DNA of 64,000 bases from Epithemia pelagica (Eukaryota > Bacillariophyta > Bacillariophyceae > Surirellales > Surirellaceae), in NCBI GenBank assembly GCA_946965045.2, contig OX337232.1, positions 1,612,001-1,676,000 on the forward strand. Reading direction: 5' to 3'. Shown in pieces: positions 1-10,191 of the stretch. Under the pieces are notes generated by a model that did no database searches, was not told the origin of the DNA, and was given only the letters and a program-made list of their open reading frames with translations. A program made the position numbers and the translations under genes. Every line of letters starts with the position of its first letter. The first letter of the stretch is position 1.

Positions 1-1
1 G

Positions 2-1078
2 GTAGGTGATGCAGCGCATGCATTTCCACCAGCAGGGGGCTTTGGGATGAACACTGGTGTACAGGATGCACACAACTTGGCCTGGAAGATATTCGCGCTC
101 TTGAAGGACCAAGGAGAGAACGACAATGAGTTTATGAGGCAACGAAATTATTGGCTGGACTCGTATGAACGAGAACGTCGTCCCGTAGCTGTTGAAAATG
201 CGGCTCTATCAGTACGGAACTATGACCGCGTGTTGGCAGTCATGAATGAGTGCTATCTTAATCACAAACATCCCCAGTTTGCAAAGGACTCTCTCGACAT
301 GATGAAAAGTTTTGTAGCCCTTGCCTCGCGACAAGAAATTTTTCGTTCGCTGTTGAAAACTGCCTTACAGCCCTTGGCATGGTTAGATTCATCATCATCT
401 CCGTCGCTATACAGAAAACATGTACAATCCAATTTGCGACGCTTGCTCAAACACGGAGGAGGGCTCCCTCTTCTTTTCCCCAAGTTCGAGGTTGGATTTT
501 GTTACCAAGACAAGGACCAAACAACAAACAGCCCAATAACCAGCTCCACAAAAGATCCACACATTTCGGACACATTTGCGGACACCATACTTCAAGAGAT
601 CCAAGTTGGATGCAGGTTACCTCATGCTGCAATAACGCCACATATATCAAAGTCTTGCGGGTCGAAGGTGCCAGATTGGAGCACCATCGATTTAACAACC
701 CGACTCACAGTTTCGCGTGAAACTTCGAATAACGTTGCTTCAGAGCTGTTTCAACCATCATGGGTGCTACTGGTTTTTGATTCTAACATGGCGGGAGAAC
801 AGATCGAATTCTGGGAGGGCATCCGGCAAAACCTGGAACACACCTCTCGACTGTCAACCCAAACCGTATACCTGAACAACCACTCGACCTATTCTGACGT
901 GGAAGACAATGAACAAACACAAAGGTATCCTAACCATCACGCTTTTGTATTTAATACACGAGAAAATGCACTTGTCGGTGTAAATGGGGTTGCGCTTGTC
1001 CGACCGGACGGCCACGTCGCGGCTTATTTCCAAGACATGGATGGTGTTCAAGAAAATCTGTTGGCTGCTCTTCGCTGA
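2..1078 (+). CDS. FAD-dependent aromatic-type monooxygenase, C-terminal part
   Basis: The reading frame is open from base 2, so the 5' end lies outside the window and about 358 residues remain. The first visible residues contain GDAAHAFPPAGGFGMNTG, the second FAD-contacting motif of flavin monooxygenases of the PHBH/phenol-hydroxylase class, followed by DAHNLAWK and YERERRPVA, which are usual in the same family. The last ~100 residues (VLLVFDSN near the start, ending LVRPDGHVAAYF) look like the thioredoxin-like dimerisation domain that closes phenol hydroxylases. Such enzymes use NAD(P)H and O2 to hydroxylate a ring substrate; the substrate cannot be told here. The in-frame ATG at 47 is internal to the motif and is not the true start. 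The gene is convergent with the GRAM gene downstream. Confidence 0.85.
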   Translation, partial: VGDAAHAFPPAGGFGMNTGVQDAHNLAWKIFALLKDQGENDNEFMRQRNYWLDSYERERRPVAVENAALSVRNYDRVLAVMNECYLNHKHPQFAKDSLDMMKSFVALASRQEIFRSLLKTALQPLAWLDSSSSPSLYRKHVQSNLRRLLKHGGGLPLLFPKFEVGFCYQDKDQTTNSPITSSTKDPHISDTFADTILQEIQVGCRLPHAAITPHISKSCGSKVPDWSTIDLTTRLTVSRETSNNVASELFQPSWVLLVFDSNMAGEQIEFWEGIRQNLEHTSRLSTQTVYLNNHSTYSDVEDNEQTQRYPNHHAFVFNTRENALVGVNGVALVRPDGHVAAYFQDMDGVQENLLAALR

Positions 1079-1350
1079 AACTTCGGTTTTCTGCTTTACT
1101 TACGTCGACATGAAAGAGTACTACATGTCAGAACATCATGTTTCCATGGGGTAGGGAAAAACACAAGTTACACTTTAACACCTGCATTTCAGTGCTGAGT
1201 TCCCAATTCCAGTATGAATTCCTGAATTATATGAAGGTTCATTCGAACAATCATAAGATTTGCAACTGCCAAGACCCTGTAGTTTTTAATTCTTCCCAGG
1301 GACGACACACGTCACGATGAAACAGTGAACAATGACATTACGTGACTCTA

Positions 1351-3069
1351 TCAAATCCTCTCCATGACACAAGTCTGCAATGACATGATGTTGTAAGATG
1401 TCATCAACTGAGCCACAATGAGGACTGCCACAAGGAAGAAAATTATGCGATACGCCTGGTCCAGTTTCGTAACAAGTTGTGATACAACTGCTTCCAGCTT
1501 GCCAACGTCGGTGAAGTGAGCCGATTCGTGTGACTGACTGAGCTTCCCGCTTGTATCTTGACGAAGAGCCGCCTGAACCATATCCACATAGCCCGCAATC
1601 CATTCTTTCGTTTCCTTACGTACTGACTTCTGAATAATGTTACGAAAGATTGACCGCTTTTTGAATTTGACGTCATACCTGACAGACAGCTGTAATTGAC
1701 TTTCATTTGTAACCTCGAGCAACCATAAATCCTGAACGAAGAAACAATCGGCCGCGGGAATACCTTCGACAAACGTTCGGTTCTCGAGCGCCATACCAAT
1801 CCCCTCAAATTTCCGAAGACGCTGTTGGCGAGATGTGCGGGCCGAGGAAGGTCCAATACCAAGGGAGTTCTTTATGGGATGCGTAAAAGTGATTGTACGG
1901 CGAAAATCGCCATCAGACCCGATATCCCAACCAGTGATCTCCACTTCCTGGTCCTTCACATACTCCTTTTGATAATAGTCTAATGAAAACTGTGCATCTT
2001 CTACAAGGAAAGTTTTGTAGTAATCGTCCAATGAACACTTGAGAGTCAACGAATCTATGCCAACATCCGACAATTGTGACTTGCTTCCTTTGATGGTTTC
2101 CCAGGCCACAGAGGGGGACTCATCCCCCGCTTCTGGCGGAGACAGTCGGCCTTGTTCTGTGTGAACTGACAGTTCTTCGTTCGATTCGATTGGTTCAAGA
2201 CGCCACTGCACCAAAGACGACGGCCCAGTTAGAGCAGGAGATGTGGCGTTCTCTGTTAGAGGAAGTCTCACTAATGAATCCGAAGAAGCACGACGGCGGT
2301 TTGGTGATACAGGTGGGCTGGATGAAAGAACAGGGAGACCTGGTGCTCCAACTGTACTGATGAACGCCGAGCGACTAAGCCCAGATGACGAGTCCGCAAC
2401 GGAAGACGACTGTGTCAAGCAGAGGCCAGGTTCCACTCCATCGAGTTGAGTTGGTTGGAGGACATCCGAAGGTTTTCGTGCCGATGAAGCTCTTCTCCGA
2501 GAACCTTGCTGTTTGTCGGAGAGGATTTTCAGGCCATTCATCAAGTGCAAGACCTGTTCACGGTTGTTGAATGATTTGAAAATGTATGTTTCCAAGTCCA
2601 TCGTGTGAATCCGGATAGACGTTGTTCGAAAAAGTTCCGCATGGACGATATCGCGCAACAAAAGACATATTCTCCTTTCAAATCCCAACAAGTTTGTATG
2701 GAATAAGACTGCTTGACTGGTCAAGTACAGCCTTCCTCGAATCCGCAGATGCGAACACGAGAAATCACCCCAGCAGGGACCAACACCATCTCCAAACAGA
2801 GCGTGAACGGCCTCAGAGGACGCGGTCAGCGAAGCGGATAGCCTCCGTAGCGGGTTTCCATCGACAATCGTGTCAGGATCGCAATCTTCAGTTCCATCCA
2901 GCGACAGACGTGTAGGGGTTTCCACGCGAGGACTGAGCTGTGACGCAGAATGCATTCTGGCTATACTGATGTTGCTTGACAGGGGTGAAGAACTGTTATC
3001 GCTGGCTCCAAATAACATTGCGGATTGACGAAAGGCTGCGTCCAAACTGAGAAAGCGCTCTCTCGGCAT
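1351..3069 (-). CDS. GRAM-VASt domain membrane protein (Lam/GRAMD1-like sterol transporter)
   Basis: This encodes about 572 residues from the ATG at 3069; the longer frame upstream has only a TTG. A Ser-rich N-terminus is followed by a GRAM domain at about residues 90-185 (core LYLTSQAVLFHTNLLGF, then a repeating strand pattern). A second Ser/Pro-rich linker leads to a VASt/StART-like domain at about 340-505 (YYKTFLVEDAQFSLDYY, later RTITFTHPIKNSLGIGP and LEVTNES). One hydrophobic segment at about 540-560 (IIFFLVAVLIVAQL) sits near the C-terminus. This order (GRAM, VASt, C-terminal anchor) is that of fungal Lam/Ltc, animal GRAMD1/Aster and plant VAD1 proteins, which move sterols at ER-plasma membrane contact sites. 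Membrane anchoring is visible; the sterol cargo is inferred from the family. It appears to be an intact single-exon gene. Confidence 0.85.
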   Translation of the reverse strand: MPRERFLSLDAAFRQSAMLFGASDNSSSPLSSNISIARMHSASQLSPRVETPTRLSLDGTEDCDPDTIVDGNPLRRLSASLTASSEAVHALFGDGVGPCWGDFSCSHLRIRGRLYLTSQAVLFHTNLLGFERRICLLLRDIVHAELFRTTSIRIHTMDLETYIFKSFNNREQVLHLMNGLKILSDKQQGSRRRASSARKPSDVLQPTQLDGVEPGLCLTQSSSVADSSSGLSRSAFISTVGAPGLPVLSSSPPVSPNRRRASSDSLVRLPLTENATSPALTGPSSLVQWRLEPIESNEELSVHTEQGRLSPPEAGDESPSVAWETIKGSKSQLSDVGIDSLTLKCSLDDYYKTFLVEDAQFSLDYYQKEYVKDQEVEITGWDIGSDGDFRRTITFTHPIKNSLGIGPSSARTSRQQRLRKFEGIGMALENRTFVEGIPAADCFFVQDLWLLEVTNESQLQLSVRYDVKFKKRSIFRNIIQKSVRKETKEWIAGYVDMVQAALRQDTSGKLSQSHESAHFTDVGKLEAVVSQLVTKLDQAYRIIFFLVAVLIVAQLMTSYNIMSLQTCVMERI

Positions 3070-3403
3070 GAGGAGAGAAGACGAACACAACTTTTTTGGG
3101 GGATGTCAACTGTTCTATTTTGACGGAACCCACAGTTGGATGAGAAAGGAATGGGGGGTTTTGTGGCACTTTGGTTCCGATAATGATGAAGAAACACACT
3201 CTACGAAGGAAAATGGAGCATGGAGAGGGAAGTCAGCATCTCTTTTGTGCATCCTCTCCATCTCCATCCGGTGCACATTCATTGCAGAAAAATGAATCGT
3301 GATAGTGCCGCCGGCCGCTCAACCATTTTGTCCCTTCGCGCTCGCATGTCTCCGAATGGTAAAGGCCCAGCGGTTTTCATACTAAATATTGTACACCTTT
3401 TTA
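3070..3403. other. Intergenic, GRAM gene 5' flank
   Basis: About 330 bases between the GRAM gene start and the left end of element A. No convincing gene is seen. It should hold the promoter of the GRAM gene. An AT-rich stretch with the word gtacac precedes the transposon end. Confidence 0.5.
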
Positions 3404-3444
3404 CATCCGGGCTACGAGCTGGTTCACGTTGCGGAGTGCATGAG
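3404..3444 (+). repeat. Element A left terminal inverted repeat
   Basis: Core at 3411-3444; its reverse complement at 10356-10389 matches at all but one of 34 bases. Bases 3404-3410 align only loosely with the opposite end (CATCCGG against CACGTCGCAG). Confidence 0.8.
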
Positions 3445-3612
3445 TATATTAGTGTACAAGACTGTACCCGAAAAAAACCAGTACACAAAACTCCACAGTG
3501 GATAATCCGCAGCAACCATGACAATGGGATGGATCGATGTTTGGACAAATACGATGCCATTCCTGGCTACAAACACAACAAGTACTATTGCTAATCGACT
3601 AAGTAGGTTCTA

Positions 3613-4152
3613 TTACGCATCTGCTGTAAAGAACAGGCTCTGGGTAGGGTATTTTGTCGTCATGTAGGCAAGAGCAGTCTTGAGCTCTTCCATGTGGAAG
3701 AGGCTCATGTAGAGGGTGACGACCATTGGGTCCATGCTGCTCTTCGTATCGATCGTGCACCGTGTGTAGAATTGAATGCGGCCCTTCTTCTTGCTGGAGT
3801 CCGTGGGTGAGAGAACTTCCTTCATCACTGTCTTGACAATGAACCCAACTGGCAGCACAAGCAGCGGGTCGGCAAACTCGGACCGCGCTTCCCTCTTGTA
3901 AAATGCCAACCGAAGATAGTCTGTGCTTGTCTCCCGTTGGAGGAGAACATGCCCACGGTCGACAACATTCCGTCCATTTTGTTCTGCGCCGTTGTCGACA
4001 ATGTCTCCAACGAGAACATTGACCCTGTCCGCGTAAAAGCTCGTCCGAAAGTTACATCGACTTCGATCGTCTTCAGAGCCAAACTTGTCCTTGTTGAAAA
4101 AGAACTCGACCTCGTCCTCCATGCCGTTGTTGATTGTTGGTGTTGGTAGCAT
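3613..4152 (-). CDS. Passenger protein with V-V-D-R-G core (family 1, element A)
   Basis: A 179-residue protein from ATG at 4152. I do not recognise a named domain. It is clearly homologous to the 178-residue protein at 32346-32882 in element B. Shared landmarks in the same order are VNV.V.D, VVDRG.VLLQR, a short strand of hydrophobics with F.RE, the segment P.G.I.K, K.G.....TR/TA..IDTK..M.PMVVT (VIT in B), and a final amphipathic stretch beginning MSL/MSV and ending in T.YPTQ or TWPHQ. The pattern of alternating short hydrophobic strands and one C-terminal helix suggests a small beta-rich, PH-like fold, but that is a guess. It is transcribed divergently from the basic/acidic gene 280 bases away, the same arrangement as in element B. 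Function unknown. Confidence 0.75.
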   Translation of the reverse strand: MLPTPTINNGMEDEVEFFFNKDKFGSEDDRSRCNFRTSFYADRVNVLVGDIVDNGAEQNGRNVVDRGHVLLQRETSTDYLRLAFYKREARSEFADPLLVLPVGFIVKTVMKEVLSPTDSSKKKGRIQFYTRCTIDTKSSMDPMVVTLYMSLFHMEELKTALAYMTTKYPTQSLFFTADA

Positions 4153-4431
4153 CGTACTCCGAACTCCGCACGTTAGGTTGATTGTTCGATCGATTCAAAG
4201 CAGTGGGTTGTTTCGTGTTTGCATGTTTCGTTTCCGGATGCATCCAAAATGTGGGAGCCACACGGGTTGGTCGGATCTTTACGCGCACCTCTTTCCGTTC
4301 AGCTATCCGTTGATCTAAGTAGGTTGTTTGAGTTTGGTCTTGAGATCGCGAGCAGGTACATTCCACATCCCATTACAAGACACAGCACGATGCTCTCAGT
4401 TGTGTGTTCGTCTCACAAAAAACAAAACAAG

Positions 4432-5357
4432 ATGAGCAACAACAGCCATCGTCGCTACCCAAGTCGCACCCGCACCAAAACACCAAGCTTCCTGGATGAC
4501 ATCCAGGAAGATACTGTTCCTCCACCAGGGAAGACGCCAGGGAAGACACCAGCGAAGACACCAGCGAAGACACCGGGCAAGAAGCTCCCTCCGAAGAAGA
4601 GCTCCACGAAGAAGAACGCAAACAAGAAGCGTCGAACAAAGAAGACGAGTCCGGAGCTCCCCCCACCCCAGTCTCCAGATTTCGTCATTTCCAAGGTGGT
4701 TGAAGGGGAGACTCCAAGAGGAGCAAACGAGGACATAGTGGTATTGATGCCGGTGGCCATCGACGACAAGGCGCAGAGGCTCAAGGATGCATTGAACAAA
4801 GCAACGCAGTGGCATCTCATCCTTGGTGATGAGAATGGAGCCACGACCCTGGTGCTTGGTCGAAACCACAAATATCATTCGGGCAAAGTCTCGATTGCCG
4901 AGATTGTGGAAACGCTTAAGCAGTCTGAGCGTAGCCACAAGCCCAGAAACAATGAAACAATCAACGAAAATGGTAAGTTGATTGTGCCTTTGTAATTGAT
5001 TGGAACGATCGTAGTACTCACCTCATTTTGTTTTCAGGACAAGTGGGTGGAATGCTGATGGAGACTCGCACTCCATTGAAGAAGGAGGAGTCCATTGGTG
5101 AGGCGGAGACTGTCATGAAATCCAATGTGGTGGATTGGCAGTACTTGACGCCTGGTGAGAAGCACGCCCAAAAGAGACGTGAGGCCGAGAGGGCTGTGCA
5201 TTTCATGGCTGACAGTTGTGCAAGCCCGAGTCTCTTTCGTGAGGCTGCTTCAACGACGTCGGATGATGACGCCACGTATGACTCTCACGTTGATGATGGA
5301 TTTGAAGATACGCAGGAGGAAAATATGTTTAGTCAGGAGGACTACTACAAGTATTAG
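4432..5357 (+). CDS. Basic-to-acidic small passenger protein (element A), one intron
   Basis: Two exons, 4432-4972 and 5038-5357, join at GT-AG borders (gtaagt, ttttcag) to give 286 residues. The start at 4432 follows a purine-rich context; an in-frame ATG at 4390 is the alternative. The N-terminus is strongly basic: RRYPSRTRTKT, then a run of KTPGKTPAKTPAKTPGKK and Lys-rich text, like the tail of a chromatin-binding protein. The middle has a more ordered stretch (QWHLILGDENGATTLVLG). The last 35 residues are acidic and end in YYKY. No known domain is recognised. Its position, head-to-head with the V-V-D-R-G core gene, matches the gene at 33372-33884 of element B, which also starts Arg-rich and ends acidic. 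A nuclear, DNA- or histone-binding role is inferred only from composition and context. Confidence 0.7.
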
Positions 5358-5421
5358 TTACGTAAAATAAACCATTCTAAATACTGAATAATTGTTGTCC
5401 TTTACTTTCATCATCGTGGCC

Positions 5422-6648
5422 TTAGTCGCTTTCTTCTTCTTCATCGTCATCTTCGTCTTCGTCGTGCGAATCCTGATCTTTCTCGTTGTTGTTGCCTTCG
5501 TCATCTTCCTCGTCATCCGAATCCGAATCTGAATCCTCATCTTCATCTCCTTCATCATCCGACTTCTCGGATTCCTCGTCGTCGTTGCCATCTGAAGATT
5601 CATCTTGCTCATCCTGGCTGCCAGTCCTCATGCCCGACGCCAGATTGTAGCACCAGAACAACTCTTGATTTTTTTTAATGTTGCGTTTGGCTGTAGCCTT
5701 GAGCTTTCCGTCGACCTGGACGTTGTAGCATTTGTCGTCCGGGTCAACAGGTTGGTTGTCGTGATACTTGGCATAGTTTGGATCGTTTGCAAAGTGCAAA
5801 CCCATCCAAAGGTCTGCCGCGGATGGATCAACGAAGACAGAAGGCCTTGTACGCAGTCGGACAGCGTAAGCAGAAGGCGGACGAGACTTGTCAAGGACCT
5901 TACCACCATAGAATCCCAGCATTTCGCCTTTTTTGTAGGGCTTTGCTGCAAAAAGCCCGAGACGAGCGTTGTCCAAGGTTGATCGCTTGATGACAAACAA
6001 GTCTTCGTCGACGTACCGAACAATGCACTCGTACTTTTGTGAATTGTCGTTTAGGTCCACCATCATTGTCCCTTCGACAAGTAGATTGTTCTTGTGTTTC
6101 TTGTTGATTCCCGACCCTTTCTTTTTGTTGTATTTACTTGGAGCATAGTGTTTGATTGCTGTGCCAACAGGTTTGCCCTTGGAGCCGTGGGCTTTCCGGA
6201 CCTGTGCACCTTCGATGCTCACGATGCCCTTGATGTGGGAGGAAATGAACCGATATAATTCGGTTCTTTCCTCCAAAGTACCTGATCCATACAGGCCTTC
6301 AAGCTTGGCCATGAGATTCTCCGCCTTCACTGCCCGTGGCGTTCTCGTTGTTGCAATCTTCTTCCTCGCTCGTTGTTTCTGATTGAGCTCATCCATTTTG
6401 TATTTTCGATTTTGCTGCATGCGACGAGGCGGCTTTGCTGCTCTTGTTCGTGTTCTTGCGGAACTCGCCTGTTGCTTTGTAGTGGAACGTGTCTGTCGCT
6501 TTCCCATGGCTGTTGCAGGCTGCTGCACTTTGTCGCTGTCGAAAAATTCTGACTGCTGCACTTTTATGAACTTGGGCTGCTGCACTTTTTGGAGAAGGCG
6601 CAGAAACGCCAACCCCTTTGAGCTTCCGAATGAGAGTGAAAACCGCAT
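5422..6648 (-). CDS. Divergent SET-domain protein (element A passenger)
   Basis: Up to 408 residues from ATG 6648; ATG 6507 (residue 48, MGKRQTRS) is an equally likely start because the stretch before it is a short VQQ-containing repeat. A very basic N-terminus (about 48-110) looks nuclear. The SET domain spans about 217-338: the cofactor-loop equivalent is ARLGLFAAKPYKKGEMLGFYGG, the pseudoknot segment GLHFANDPNYAKYHDN, and the closing motif NQELFWCYN. The usual N-H-S of SET methyltransferases is N-D-P here, so catalysis is not assured. The last 65 residues are almost all Asp/Glu/Ser. It is homologous to the SET ORF at 26937-28382 over the SET domain and some way before it. SET enzymes methylate protein lysines using S-adenosylmethionine; a histone target is inferred. 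Confidence 0.8.
   Translation of the reverse strand: MRFSLSFGSSKGLAFLRLLQKVQQPKFIKVQQSEFFDSDKVQQPATAMGKRQTRSTTKQQASSARTRTRAAKPPRRMQQNRKYKMDELNQKQRARKKIATTRTPRAVKAENLMAKLEGLYGSGTLEERTELYRFISSHIKGIVSIEGAQVRKAHGSKGKPVGTAIKHYAPSKYNKKKGSGINKKHKNNLLVEGTMMVDLNDNSQKYECIVRYVDEDLFVIKRSTLDNARLGLFAAKPYKKGEMLGFYGGKVLDKSRPPSAYAVRLRTRPSVFVDPSAADLWMGLHFANDPNYAKYHDNQPVDPDDKCYNVQVDGKLKATAKRNIKKNQELFWCYNLASGMRTGSQDEQDESSDGNDDEESEKSDDEGDEDEDSDSDSDDEEDDEGNNNEKDQDSHDEDEDDDEEEESD
6520..6595 (+). repeat. Triplicated ctgctgcactt motif at the SET gene start
   Basis: The word ctgctgcactt occurs three times, spaced about 30 bases apart, over the region encoding the first 47 residues of the long SET frame. If translation starts at 6507 the repeats lie in the 5' leader and could be regulatory. 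Confidence 0.5.
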
Positions 6649-6857
6649 TGACAGTCATCAGACTGTCGTTTGTACACTGTGGACCAGTCTATTTTTGGTG
6701 TCACCAATGAACTTCGCAGCACTTGAGACGTACAAAAAAGATTCTCTCATAAAATTTGCTTCTGGAAAAAGTGAAACAGAGTCTCGTGCATGACAAGCCT
6801 ACAAGTATGAAGATGAAGAGGAGTTCTATGGTACGTAAATGTGTTACAATATGAATT

Positions 6858-9800
6858 TCAGCGTTCTGCTTCTTGTGCCTCCTTCCAGACTTGCTGGATG
6901 AACGAGTGCTCTTGATCGAGCGTGCACCGGTGAGTCTTCATACTCACATTCACATACTTCTCGATTTCGACAAACAGGATGTCATCTGTTGCACTTTGAT
7001 TCCTGCTGTCAAACAACAAATAGGTAAGCATGTACCGCCTTGCTTTCGCTGAGAACCTGCGAACGGTTCTCAGCGAAACTTTCCCCATACTGTCTCTCAC
7101 CACTTGCATGAACTTCGTCTTGTTGCCTTTCTTGTTTCTTGTCAAGCGTCGGAAGTATCGCTTCCCAAGACCCCATGCGTACTCGATCCCTTCACCCGCC
7201 AGTTCGCAGTGGTATTTTGGTGTGACGAGGATTTCAAGGTTGCGAGAATATCGCTGCGAGAGATCAGCCGCCAGTTGTTCGAGGGCTGATCTCTCATTCT
7301 TGAAGTCCTCGCACGATCCCATCAGGTAAGTCAAGGAATACTTCTTGTATTCCTCCATCTTGTCCTCACGGACCTGTCCTGAACCATCCAACCATGTCTT
7401 ACTCATGTCCTTGCGGTATTCCTGGAGCTTGGTGGTGTCAATGAAACCACGCTCGCCCAGAACTTGGAAGAGACCCTTTGGTTGCCCGAGCCAGCCCTGC
7501 TCCATGACAACTCGGTCTACCTCGGTTGGTAGCTGCCTTGCTGTCGAAATTGCCTGGAGCTGGTCAAGGGATTTGGAATGGTAGGCTTGAAGTGCCCTGT
7601 CGCCATGTTGAGCTCCTTGTTGAATGTCATGGCGAATGAGCTCACCAATCAATTCTTTCTTGGACAGCTTGTGTTTCTTTGTTTGATTGGTTGGGTGGTC
7701 GAACTTCATTCGTTGTCGTTGCTCCTCAGTGAGAGGAACACCCTTATAAGCAAATGGGCCAGGGTCCGCATCCGTGTATACCATGGATTGCTTCGACCCT
7801 GGCTGAAGACGATGAGGGTGTGGATATGGACCGATGCACTCAACAATTGTCTCATGCATTTTGGGTACCACTCCACCCCAATCCTTGTTCATGGTCTTCT
7901 CGTTGAGCCCATCCTTCTGTTTTCGTCCATGACCGCTACTGTTGTCAAAGAGAAAAGCGAAATCAAAGGATGGATAGAGGACCATCAAACAATCAACCAA
8001 GTCCTCAAATTGGAGGGCCATGTGATCGTAGTTCCACCAGCCATCATTGTTGGATCCATAGTCAAAATACGTGCAGAACGCACTGGCATCCGTGATCTGC
8101 CGGATCCGCTTGCTGCTGCCACCAAGTACTTGACTGGCAGAGTCCTCGGCCAAGTACGTCTGCGCTCGACGAGATTGATTGATTGCCTCTAGCTTCTCGG
8201 GGGTGAGCAGGACAACTTCGCCTGAGTTGTCTGAATAGAACCCCCATGCGCGACTCACGAATGCACTAAGCATTAAACCGTGCCCGTCGTCTTTGGGCAA
8301 AAGAACTCCACGCCCTTTGTGGTCCCCCCAACTCTTCTTCGAGAAGGACCATTGCTTGAAAATGGCTTCATCTTGGCCAACAAGCACAACAGGACGACGC
8401 TCAGAAGGGAAACGATGTGACAAATTTCCTCCCAGCAGCTTGTTTTCATCTCTAATGTATGATGAAAACACATCAGGAAAACAATCTACATGGTATTCTC
8501 GCATTGTTTGGTTCGTCGAAGGGTCTCGAAACTCGAAAGCCCAAACATCCTTCATGAGCTTTTCGGAGACACCCTCAATCTCCCCGTTTTCTAGTTTGAT
8601 TGCTTGGTCGGATGGAATCTGAATCCATCGATGCGCAAGCTTTTCCAACTCGAAGTATTTCGAGATGAACTGCTTCCGGGCTTGAACATTGTCGGCGTCC
8701 TCGTGACGGTCCGTGTAGTATGTCTTCTTTGTTTCAGAGAATCGAAACCCAGCATATGTGAGAATCTTCCATGCCGCACCGACTGAAACACTGGGGAGAT
8801 TCACTTTTTGACGGAACTCGTCCAACGTGAGCGGCTCTGTGGATGGCTCCCCATCTTCGGTGTCCGTCTGTTGCTCTTTTTTATATATCAATGGGATCAA
8901 ACTGTCTCGAATGTACATGGCTGCCATCTCGCAGGAGAGGGTCTCCAGATGTTGGCTCGCCCACTTCTGCAGCAATGGGAGTGCTTCTGGATATTGAGCC
9001 AGAAAGCATGGGCACGGCTTCTTCCCAATCTGGATGTACCAGTTTGGATGCGGGAACTTGCCGCTGACCCGGAATGCAACGTTGGCTCTTTGCACAGTCC
9101 GCCAATTCTGCAGACCGCTTTTTGAGATTCTACTCCGTTCGGTTGCATATTTGCAACACGAAGTCCACGTGGCACCATCCTCCATGGTGTGCAGGGCTCG
9201 CTCATACGCAAGCCTCAGCACCCGCATCCTCATAAGCATCTTTGGGACACAAGAGTTTGGCGGTGGCTCATCTTGGCCCTTGTTGACAAGAGTCAAAAAA
9301 CAATCAAACCGTTGTTCCGCCATTTCAAGTGACTCAATCCACCGTTCCAGCTTCTTTCTCGTTGTCTCCTCATTCACTCTCGGACCAAAGATTTTGCTCA
9401 CAACGGGCCGGTCGAAGAAATCTACGGCAGAAGAGTCACTGGAGGCATTGGAATGCTCGTTGTTGTTGTTGTTTCCATTGTCGTTTCCTGTGCCTGTGGT
9501 TGTTGTTGTTGTGGTGGTTTCCAGTGCCTCTTCCAAAATCTGCTCTGGGCTTGGTGGTGATGACGCTGCCGTTGTGGCAGTTTCATCATCCTTGATTGGT
9601 GTTGTGGGTTTCTTGCGTTTGTTCCTCCCTCCAATTCGAATCCGATTGTGGCTTTTGAATTTAAGCCACTCGTCAATAGTGTGGTTGAATTGAGGTGGTG
9701 GATCGGTCTGACGAGCCGAAACATAGTAGAATATTTGTTTCCCACCTCGACGTCGCACCTCGTGGCGGTAGATACCCTTGGGATTCCACTCTTGCGATAG

Positions 9801-10007
9801 GAAATGGAGTCGCCATTCACTACCTGAGCGCATTAAAGATCGATTCATCATTGTTGCGTCGGATAATTCCGGAATCCACTGCTTCAAGAAGACGGCAATC
9901 TCAGCGTCAATAATCCACCGGTTTGTCCAGAGGAAGCGTATTGGATGGCATCTGAAGCCAAATTCGTCGCATATGGTTGTGTATGGCCCTGTATATGATT
10001 GAACCAT
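6858..10007 (-). CDS. Tc1/IS630-superfamily DDE transposase, large form
   Basis: 1049 residues from ATG 10007; the frame opens earlier but only with GTG. The C-terminal half has the layout of a large Tc1-like transposase family that I associate with agaric fungi and some algae. The first acidic residue is in VLVGQDEAIFKQW (about D546), the second in FAFLFDNSSGHG (about D688), and the glutamate in YHCELAGEGIEYAWG (about E942), equivalent to the FHCELN.IE..WG motif of those proteins. The insert between the second and third residues is long. Residues about 140-195 are low-complexity (Thr and Asn runs). The catalytic triad appears complete. It should cut and rejoin the element at its inverted ends with TA targets. 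It is the only transposase in element A and sits next to the right inverted repeat. Confidence 0.8.
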   Translation of the reverse strand: MVQSYTGPYTTICDEFGFRCHPIRFLWTNRWIIDAEIAVFLKQWIPELSDATMMNRSLMRSGSEWRLHFLSQEWNPKGIYRHEVRRRGGKQIFYYVSARQTDPPPQFNHTIDEWLKFKSHNRIRIGGRNKRKKPTTPIKDDETATTAASSPPSPEQILEEALETTTTTTTTGTGNDNGNNNNNEHSNASSDSSAVDFFDRPVVSKIFGPRVNEETTRKKLERWIESLEMAEQRFDCFLTLVNKGQDEPPPNSCVPKMLMRMRVLRLAYERALHTMEDGATWTSCCKYATERSRISKSGLQNWRTVQRANVAFRVSGKFPHPNWYIQIGKKPCPCFLAQYPEALPLLQKWASQHLETLSCEMAAMYIRDSLIPLIYKKEQQTDTEDGEPSTEPLTLDEFRQKVNLPSVSVGAAWKILTYAGFRFSETKKTYYTDRHEDADNVQARKQFISKYFELEKLAHRWIQIPSDQAIKLENGEIEGVSEKLMKDVWAFEFRDPSTNQTMREYHVDCFPDVFSSYIRDENKLLGGNLSHRFPSERRPVVLVGQDEAIFKQWSFSKKSWGDHKGRGVLLPKDDGHGLMLSAFVSRAWGFYSDNSGEVVLLTPEKLEAINQSRRAQTYLAEDSASQVLGGSSKRIRQITDASAFCTYFDYGSNNDGWWNYDHMALQFEDLVDCLMVLYPSFDFAFLFDNSSGHGRKQKDGLNEKTMNKDWGGVVPKMHETIVECIGPYPHPHRLQPGSKQSMVYTDADPGPFAYKGVPLTEEQRQRMKFDHPTNQTKKHKLSKKELIGELIRHDIQQGAQHGDRALQAYHSKSLDQLQAISTARQLPTEVDRVVMEQGWLGQPKGLFQVLGERGFIDTTKLQEYRKDMSKTWLDGSGQVREDKMEEYKKYSLTYLMGSCEDFKNERSALEQLAADLSQRYSRNLEILVTPKYHCELAGEGIEYAWGLGKRYFRRLTRNKKGNKTKFMQVVRDSMGKVSLRTVRRFSAKARRYMLTYLLFDSRNQSATDDILFVEIEKYVNVSMKTHRCTLDQEHSFIQQVWKEAQEAER

Positions 10008-10106
10008 TTTGTCTGTTCGGGCACAGGCAGAGAGATGGAGGATGAGGGGACTGCCCACGATGTTCGACAGTAGCTACTTTCACTGCTCCTGGAGACTGAA
10101 CCACAG

Positions 10107-10191
10107 GTCGAAATGCGCGACACCCCTATGATTTTCTACTACTTTTATATCTATCCTATCGATTAGGTTGGGTGGTGTTTCGCATTTCGAC
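10107..10191. repeat. Imperfect inverted repeat in transposase upstream region
   Basis: Arms at 10107-10124 and 10174-10191 are inverted copies with 16 of 18 bases matching, around a 49-base AT-rich centre. It lies between the transposase start and the right end of element A, so it could be a promoter element or a binding site near the end. Confidence 0.55.

Noticed and set aside
4219-4431. Upstream extension of the element A small protein to 4219
   Set aside because: The added text has no charge pattern or conserved feature and runs into the divergent promoter region.
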